Below, one piece after another: positions 59,801-64,000 of a stretch of DNA of 64,000 bases (position 1 is the first letter of the stretch; each line of letters opens with the position of its first letter). Location: positions 170,565,501 to 170,629,500 of the forward strand of contig OX465601.1 in assembly GCA_950022295.1 (NCBI GenBank), in the 5' to 3' direction. The position numbers were made by a program, and so were the translations under genes. Under the pieces are notes generated by a model. The model searched no databases and was not told where the DNA came from. It saw only the letters and a program-made list of their open reading frames with translations. Origin of the DNA: Bromus sterilis. Taxonomy: Eukaryota > Streptophyta > Magnoliopsida > Poales > Poaceae.

Positions 59801-62800
59801 CTAAGAGTCAACACGTGGATAGACTCAGACTCAGAGGTATGGCTCAAGAGGCCTATACGTGGACACAAAGGGGGCATCGACAATTTTTGGATAAATTGTG
59901 AAAGCCATGACTTAAACTCAGGACCTTGGACTTTGATACCATGTCAAGTTTCATGCACTAGCCAACGAAACCAAAAGTTCGAACTGATGAAAAGGGCTAG
60001 GCAATCTACATATACACTTGAACACCCCCTCTCACATGTGACGTTAAAAGTCAACATGGGGATAGACTTAGAGGTATGGCTCAAGAGGCCTATATGTGGA
60101 CAATGGGGGGTAATAACAATTTTTTAGATGATTTTGCAAAGCCATGACTTGAACTCAAGACCTTAAACTTTGATACCATGTCATGTTTCATGCACTAGGC
60201 AACGCAACAAAAAGTCCAACAATATTGACAAAGGGGGGCTACAACAATTTTTAGATAAATTGCGAAAGCTGAGACTTAAACTCAAGACCTTTGACTCTAA
60301 TATCATGTCAAGTGTATATTATAAAGCCATCAAGCAACCGAACACAGAGTAACACAAGTCAAACATTACATATAAAGGGCGCGCAGGCCACAACCAACGG
60401 CCACAGGCTAGGTAGAGCATAAGTTCATAACATCAATGACGCCGAACTAACATCCACACGAGAGCCAGAGGGCACAGCAAGAACCGACGCCATAACTAGG
60501 GCGGCCCAGGGACCGAAGGAGGAGCAGCTGCAGGCGGCGCCGATAAAGATCTAGCCATGGCTTGGATGCGCACGACCACCTGCTCCAGCTCCACCGCGTC
60601 GCCTGCTTTAGATAATGGCATGCACATCTGTAACAAGGCAGCAAGGGATATACAATGAGATATCCCAGGGTGCATGCTCTTTGCGGATGATGTGGTGCTA
60701 GTTGATGATAGTCGGACGAGAGTTAATAGAAAGTTACTGTGGAGACAGATTTGGAATCGAAAGTTTTTAGGCTTAGTAGAACTAAAACTGAGTACATGAG
60801 GTGCAGTTTCAGTACTACTAGGCATGAGGAGGTGGTGGTTATCCTTGACTGGCAGGTGGTGCCATAAAAGCTAAAAGGCAGGTTCCATAGGACGGCGGTT
60901 CAACCTGCAGTGTTGTATGGCATTGAGTGTTGGCTAACTAAAAGGTCACATGTCCAACAATTAGGTGTAGTAGAGTGGGCATGTTGAGGTGGATATGTGG
61001 CATCGGGTTCAGAATGGTGATATACATGATGAGTTGGGGTTGCGGCGATTGAAGACAGGCTTCTTGTCCAACATCATCTGAGATGTTTTGGGCATATACC
61101 ACGCATGCCTCCAGAAGTGCACAGCGGATGGTGCACAAAGGACGGTTAAAGTGTGCTGATAATGTCAAGAGAGGTTGGGGTAGACCAAACTTGACATGGG
61201 AGGAGTCCATAAAGAGAGATTTGAAGGACTGGAATAGCATCAAAGAACTAGCCATGGACATGGGTGAATGGAAGCTAGCTATCCACATTCCAGAACCATG
61301 ATGTGGTGTCGAGATCTTATGGGTTTCAACTCTAGCCTACCCCAACTTGTTTGGGACTGATAGGCTTTGTTGGTGCTGTTGTTTTAAAACCAAATCAGTG
61401 CCATTGTTAGACCATATACAATGCAAGGTGCTTAAAGAAAAAACCAGATTATTCTCTAAGCACTGGTGCTTAGATGTAAAGGGTAGACGCTTAATTAGGC
61501 ACCTCTCCTATAGAAATAAGCACTAGTGCTACAAAAAAGGTCGGTTTATTTTGCTAAGCACTCCCCTAAGCACCTTGCATTGTACAGGGCCTTACACGTC
61601 TCTATATCTATACTCCTATAAAAGACCCAGTTGGGGATGATGGTGTGTCTGGCATCCATCGTCATTTCTGAGACTTCTGACCATTCGATATACATCTAAC
61701 ACATGCGAGGTAAGCTGTGGTATTGTAAAAAGTACCAGTCACTCTAGTCCACATTTGCAGAAAACCCCTTAGTCTCTCTAGGCCAGTCCCAACTGTTCAC
61801 CACATCATCCAAACAAAATAAGAGGAATAAACTTTGGGTGAGTTCTTTTCAAGTTTGTGAACATGTATCAGTCTCTTTTGGATCCGTTGCAACGCACTGG
61901 CACTTTGCTAGTACTATTTCAAGATCCTTCTTTATACTCTATATGTTCATGGTCAATCTTTCAAATGGTGGACTGCATGAATCCCAGTATGCCATGACAA
62001 CCTTTACTTGACAGAAGGAGTAATTTCTAAATGGGTGTTTTTTCTCTCCAAAAGACCAAAATTTCACAAGTCATGTTATCTGTAAATGTAAGTATTTTTT
62101 TGCTAATTTGTAATCTTGTCTTGCCATTGAATATTAGTACTTTATACATTATTTGGAAAAAACATCTGTATCCAGTCAATTCGATGTATATTTACGAAGG
62201 TAGGAAAGAGGATCATGAACAAAATACATTGGCCTTTTTCCCTAGAACATGTAAGCGTTTATATTTTTCTCTAAGTTTGTTTGAAAACGTCACGAGAATG
62301 ACACTATCTGTGTATTCTTTCATACAATTAAGGGTAGTGAGTTGTAAAAAGAAAGTTGAAGTTTTTCTGCTATCACTGGGCCCTATTGTGATACAATATT
62401 CTTCTCATTTTTCCTCCAGGTGGCTGAATTTATTGAGAAGGACCTTATATTGATAGGTTGCACTGCCATTGAGGACAAACTGCAAGAAGGGGTGCCAGCC
62501 TGCATCGAAACTCTTTCTGCAGCTGGCATAAAAATTTGGGTGCTAACTGGAGATAAAATGGAAACAGCAATTAATATAGCATACGGTGAGGTTTTAATTG
62601 TGTATTGTTGACTGGCATTGCTTATTTCTTCCTTAAATATAGAAAAGCTGCTGAAGTTTTCCATTTGTTTATTTATTTGCTCCGCAGCATGCAGTCTGGT
62701 GAACAATGACACAAAACAGTTCATCATCAGTTCAGAGACAGATGCAATTAGAGAGGCTGATGACAGGGTAAGATAATCATATAGAATTGCACTGTGAAAT

Positions 62801-63563
62801 GATATTCTGTCATGGAGACAATCAAGCCTTAACACATTAATCTTCCAGAAGATTCGAATGGATATACGAGAGAAGACTGCTAAAATCATATAATTTAGAT
62901 CAGGGAATAACTCATCTGTGTTCTTGTGAGTTACTCCCTCCGTATCGAAATATAGGTAGTTGGAAAGAGTTGCACGAAAGAAGGCCAACAACCTATATTT
63001 CGGTACAGAGGGAGTAGAAGTCACATTTTACTTTGATTGGTGGGGTATTAAGGGATTTATTTTGGCTGAGATTTAGTCTTTATTCTTGTATAGATAACAG
63101 CATAAAATATTTTTAATCGTCTTATCTCTTATGTGCATTGTGTTGCTTTAGCCTCTCTGCCATGTTTATATGCACCTTGGTTGATCTTTTTTGTTCTTTG
63201 TATTTTTTTTAAAGCATAACAGCATTGCGATTGCATCTGACTGTTTTAAACCAACTTTTGACTTGTGCGGTAATCTTTGGTATGGACGTTCCTTTCCGTA
63301 TATAATGTTCCGGTCGTTTTCAGGGTGACCCTGTGGAAATTGCACGAGTTATTAAAGACTCCGTAAAACAGAGTCTAAGAAGTTACCTCGAGGAAGCCCA
63401 CCGATCTATAAGTAATACACCGGGACGAAAGTTGGCTTTCATTATTGACGGAAGATGCTTGATGTATGCTCTAGACCCAGCTCTGCGTGTGAATCTTCTT
63501 GGTTTGAGTTTAATTTGTCACTCAGTTGTATGTTGTCGAGTTTCTCCACTGCAAAAGGCACAG
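41604..63563 (+). CDS. ALA3: P4-type ATPase, phospholipid flippase (ALA3-like), 3' end outside window
   Basis: Flippases of this family move phospholipids to the cytosolic leaflet; ALA3 acts with a Cdc50-type subunit in the Golgi (family knowledge). 22 exons with conserved phases are visible: 41604-41828, 42871-42936, 44544-44605, 44764-44845, 44941-45051, 45421-45498, 45615-45711, 45887-45993, 47043-47108, 47197-47318, 48199-48283, 48361-48438, 48515-48631, 48843-48998, 49103-49207, 49441-49583, 55994-56095, 56175-56238, 56325-56537, 62420-62585, 62688-62767, 63324-63563. They encode 855 residues; ALA3 of Arabidopsis is about 1213, so ~360 are missing at the right. Motifs: DGET (213-216), P4-specific PISL (385-388), phosphorylation loop SDKTGTLT (D439), nucleotide-binding KGADN (622-626), TGDKMET (736). 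No internal stops; likely a functional gene. Introns 16 and 19 are enlarged by transposons; intron 19 has a GC donor. Confidence 0.93.
42937..44543 (+). other. ALA3-like intron 2 with CACTA-like fragment
   Basis: A region at about 43380-43695 has repeated CACCAC/GTGGTGTG sub-terminal motifs and ends CTGCACTAGTG, like the end of a CACTA transposon; the other end is not recognised. A run of 22 C residues lies at 44130-44151. Both lie between normal splice sites. Confidence 0.45.
44544..45051 (+). CDS. ALA3: ALA3-like exons 3-5 (first membrane segments)
   Basis: Exons 44544-44605, 44764-44845 and 44941-45051 encode NLYFLMISILSTTPI, LVLLVSLIKEAFEDWKR and LQVGDIVR. These are the first two transmembrane helices and the start of the actuator domain. 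All splice junctions are GT-AG. Confidence 0.88.
45117..45328. mobile_element. Stowaway-like MITE in intron 5
   Basis: The right end, read inward, is CTCCCTCCATTTCCTTATAC; the left end is degenerate (CTCATTTTTTATG). TA occurs on both sides (45117-45118, 45327-45328). About 208 bp. Confidence 0.65.
45615..45711 (+). CDS. ALA3: ALA3-like exon 7 (actuator loop DGET)
   Basis: Encodes TANLDGETNLKIRKAL. DGET is the P4-ATPase form of the dephosphorylation motif in the actuator domain. Confidence 0.9.
47526..47571. repeat. GT/GC and poly-G simple repeat in intron 10
   Basis: An alternating TGTGTGTGCGCGCGCG-type run followed by a G tract; a length-variable microsatellite. Confidence 0.7.
47656..47899. 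repeat. Inverted-repeat element in intron 10, MITE-like
   Basis: AGGATGCAAGTGGGGACGG near the left and CCGTCCCACTTGCATCCT near the right are inverted copies about 240 bp apart. I could not fix a target duplication, so the class is open. Confidence 0.45.
48361..48998 (+). CDS. ALA3: ALA3-like exons 12-14 (PISL and phosphorylation site)
   Basis: Exons 48361-48438, 48515-48631 and 48843-48998 encode IIPISLYVSIE, a conserved loop, and YIFSDKTGTLT with the aspartate phosphorylated during the transport cycle. This is the catalytic heart of the protein and is fully conserved. Confidence 0.92.
49890..55889 (-). mobile_element. Solo LTR 4 (TGTNACA type), antisense in the ATPase intron
   Basis: The LTR is 49895-55884 (5990 bp), minus strand TGTAACAGCCCGG to ATGAGGCCTTACA. 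Its last ~25 bp closely match those of LTR 1 (AGTACCGCATAT shared), and TAG followed by CGGATCCCG near 50230 also matches LTR 1 near 23160. Flanks CCATG (49890-49894) and CCGTG (55885-55889) differ by one transition, probably the 5 bp duplication. A minus-strand TATAAG lies at 50829-50836. There are no retroelement proteins. It is longer than the other LTRs and includes a small Stowaway, so other unrecognised insertions are possible. Confidence 0.78.
53987..54084. mobile_element. Short Stowaway MITE in solo LTR 4
   Basis: Ends CTCCCTCCGATCC and GGATCAGAGGAAG, TA on both sides, 94 bp. Confidence 0.65.
56325..56537 (+). CDS. ALA3: ALA3-like exon 19, followed by a GC donor site
   Basis: 71 codons of the nucleotide-binding domain (GADNVIYERL ... 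SLRDRDKKLDE). The exon ends GATGAG and the intron begins GCATGC. The next exon resumes in phase with VAEFIEKDL at 62420 after TTTTCCTCCAG, so the junction must be GC-AG; no GT in the vicinity gives the conserved protein. Confidence 0.88.
57166..57801 (+). pseudogene. LINE endonuclease fragment
   Basis: An open stretch of 211 codons carrying the central and C-terminal part of an endonuclease/exonuclease/phosphatase fold. The catalytic GDLNGH segment and the SQIDFV segment are visible; upstream coding (from about 57060) is in another frame, so a frameshift separates them. Confidence 0.8.
58243..58486 (+). repeat. 122 bp tandem duplication in the LINE
   Basis: Two adjacent copies (58243-58364, 58365-58486) are essentially identical. 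Since 122 is not a multiple of three, the duplication shifts the LINE reading frame. Confidence 0.88.
58598..58882 (-). mobile_element. Cassandra solo LTR (5S rRNA-bearing TRIM)
   Basis: Minus-strand sequence begins TGTGACAGCCCAAACTC and contains a 5S rRNA-like segment (AGGTTAAGTGTGCTTGGC ... AGGATGGGTGACC, about 58738-58815), as in Cassandra TRIM elements. It is flanked by GTATG at 58598-58602 and 58878-58882, which interrupts the LINE reading exactly (GDIVIV resumes with WLTKL). About 275 bp. The 3' terminus is slightly degenerate (TATA instead of the usual ACA end). There are no internal domain and no second LTR. Confidence 0.85.
58857..59941 (+). repeat. ~541 bp tandem duplication covering LINE and repeat sequence
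   Basis: Copy 1 is about 58857-59398 and copy 2 about 59399-59941, nearly identical with small indels. Copy 2 begins with the last ~20 bp of the Cassandra LTR, so the duplication occurred after the Cassandra insertion. Confidence 0.85.
59164..60315. repeat. Four copies of a ~237-241 bp unit
   Basis: Units start at about 59164, 59701, 59942 and 60179 (the last is partial). Each starts TGTCAAGCTTCATGCACTAG-like and ends TTTGATACCATG. On the minus strand each unit begins TGGTATCAAAG, resembling a tRNA-Met primer site. Confidence 0.75.
60312..60630 (-). repeat. LTR-like fragment next to a primer-site-like sequence
   Basis: On the minus strand a UTR-like sequence ends ATACACTTGACA and is followed by TGATATTAGAGTC, close to a tRNA-Met primer site. 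The first part holds an open frame ending AMARSLSAPPAAAPP then stop (about 60500). It may be the end of a small LTR element or a captured transcript end inserted in the LINE. Tentative. Confidence 0.35.
61407..61594. mobile_element. Harbinger/Tourist-type MITE in intron 19
   Basis: 182 bp (61410-61591). Terminal inverted repeats share TACAATGCAAGGTGCTTA, flanked by TTA on both sides. Confidence 0.82.
62932..63016. mobile_element. Stowaway MITE in intron 21
   Basis: 81 bp (62934-63014), CTCCCTCCGTATCGAAATAT facing CTCCCTCTGTACCGAAATAT in inverted orientation, with TA on both sides; almost a perfect hairpin. Confidence 0.88.
63324..63563 (+). CDS. ALA3: ALA3-like exon 22, last exon in the window
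   Basis: 80 codons ending SPLQKAQ before a CAG|GTAAAC donor. The conserved TGDGANDV-type hinge and the C-terminal membrane segments must follow beyond 64000. Confidence 0.88.
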
Positions 63564-64000
63564 GTAAACATCATTTCTTGCTGTTAGTGTTTTATGCATG
63601 CCTTGCGTTTTACCCAGGGAATTATTAACAGCATGCCATCCTTGATTTCTATGTATACAAGTTTTTTATAGTCTCGGTCTCGTATGGGGATAGTTTATCG
63701 TATTCATGGGCAGCAAAATGGGGATATTGATATTATTACATTGTAAAGGTGATAACCAATATTGTACCTTTACCTTAAGAGTTTGTGCATGTGATTCGTT
63801 ATTAACCATTGTACATTGGTTGCACTTGCTATTCCAGTTTTGATCTCAGAAACCAATCCTGTACTGTTGGCATGTCTTATACTCCGTATGTGCTTATTTA
63901 GTTGTTACCCATTCGAAGTAATATCAAAATCTCTGGTTTGTGTTTTCCTTGCATAACCTGTTTGGCTGAACTGATGCCAAAATTACTAATGTTGACTCAC

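Larger units (their letters stand above)
57050..61385 (+). mobile_element. Decayed LINE retrotransposon with later insertions
   Basis: From about 57050 the frame shows an APE-type endonuclease (GNGVGILINKSL, NVINAYAPQVGHNE, FIGGDLNGHVG, SSQIDFV). RT pieces follow: ESLERMKGGKVMGPS (58508), VPIFKNKGVF, NQFGFMPRRSTMEAI, and the active-site segment CMLFADDVVLVDD (about 60670). The C-terminus reads RGWGRPNLTWEESIKRDLKD, and the ORF ends at 61301. The 3' tail (CCTACCCCAACTTGTTTGGG, then TTG-rich) is typical of plant LINEs. There are many stops and shifts, the 5' end is truncated, and it is interrupted by a Cassandra LTR and duplicated segments. Confidence 0.88.
56538..62419 (+). other. ALA3-like intron 19, 5.9 kb, GC-AG
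   Basis: Starts GCATGC and ends CTCCAG. It holds a decayed LINE (about 57050-61385), a Cassandra LTR, tandem duplications, an LTR-like fragment and a Harbinger MITE. The rest (56538-57050, 61592-62419) is unremarkable AT-rich intron. Confidence 0.85.

Noticed and set aside
59164..60315. CRISPR-like array from the four spaced repeats
   Set aside because: Units are ~240 bp, contiguous, without unique spacers, and lie in a plant intron.

Overview
This window is nuclear DNA from a grass, most likely a Triticeae genome (wheat, barley or a relative). The evidence is stacked Sirevirus/Copia, Athila/Gypsy and very long Tekay-like LTRs, Stowaway and Harbinger MITEs, a Cassandra LTR and a degraded plastid insertion with grass-like plastid genes. 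One recognisable host gene is present: a P4-type ATPase (phospholipid flippase, ALA3 type) at 41604 and beyond. It has 22 exons in the window and its 3' end lies outside.

Layout, 1-31562 is a nest of retrotransposons. From 1 to 11158 runs the 3' part of a plus-strand Sirevirus: gag tail, broken pol, a large intact extra ORF and the 3' LTR. Its left end is outside the window. It sits inside the 3' LTR of a minus-strand Athila element (11159-26024), whose 5' LTR, tRNA-Asp-type primer site, gag, pol and accessory ORF are all visible. That Athila copy carries an 856 bp Mutator-type MITE with a perfect 9 bp target duplication. A 4.1 kb solo LTR with a perfect 5 bp target duplication splits its gag from its protease-pol. 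The Athila element itself lies in the internal region of another minus-strand element, of which 26025-26631 and a 4.6 kb 5' LTR (26632-31226) remain. That LTR in turn lies in an old Athila-type LTR fragment (31227-31562).

Layout, 31563-41603: a poorly recognisable stretch; a mosaic of plastid fragments (rpoB, psbH, psbD, 16S rRNA) with a Stowaway MITE inserted cleanly inside the psbH piece; a Harbinger-type element with TTA duplications and a GC-rich core, itself split by a 5.1 kb solo LTR; then the upstream region of the ATPase gene.

Layout, 41604-64000: the ALA3-type gene. Exon phases join perfectly over 855 codons, from the N-terminus to part of the P domain. Two introns are greatly enlarged. 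Intron 16 (6.4 kb) holds a 6 kb antisense solo LTR with an imperfect 5 bp duplication. Intron 19 (5.9 kb) holds a broken LINE, a Cassandra solo LTR with an antisense 5S rRNA-like segment, a local tandem duplication and a Harbinger MITE, and it uses a GC donor site. Smaller MITEs sit in introns 5 and 21.

The most unusual observations are: (1) the two Athila LTRs are identical over 625 bp and then differ at 23 of the next 501 bp; (2) four long LTRs of the TGTNACA type carry what looks like a recurring short acidic exon near their 3' end; (3) the Sirevirus keeps a 1302-codon extra ORF open, with its own promoter-like leader, while pol is broken; (4) the Athila accessory ORF is preceded by a copy of the GC-rich block of the element's own U3. 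All names come from reading motifs and reading frames; no database search was run.
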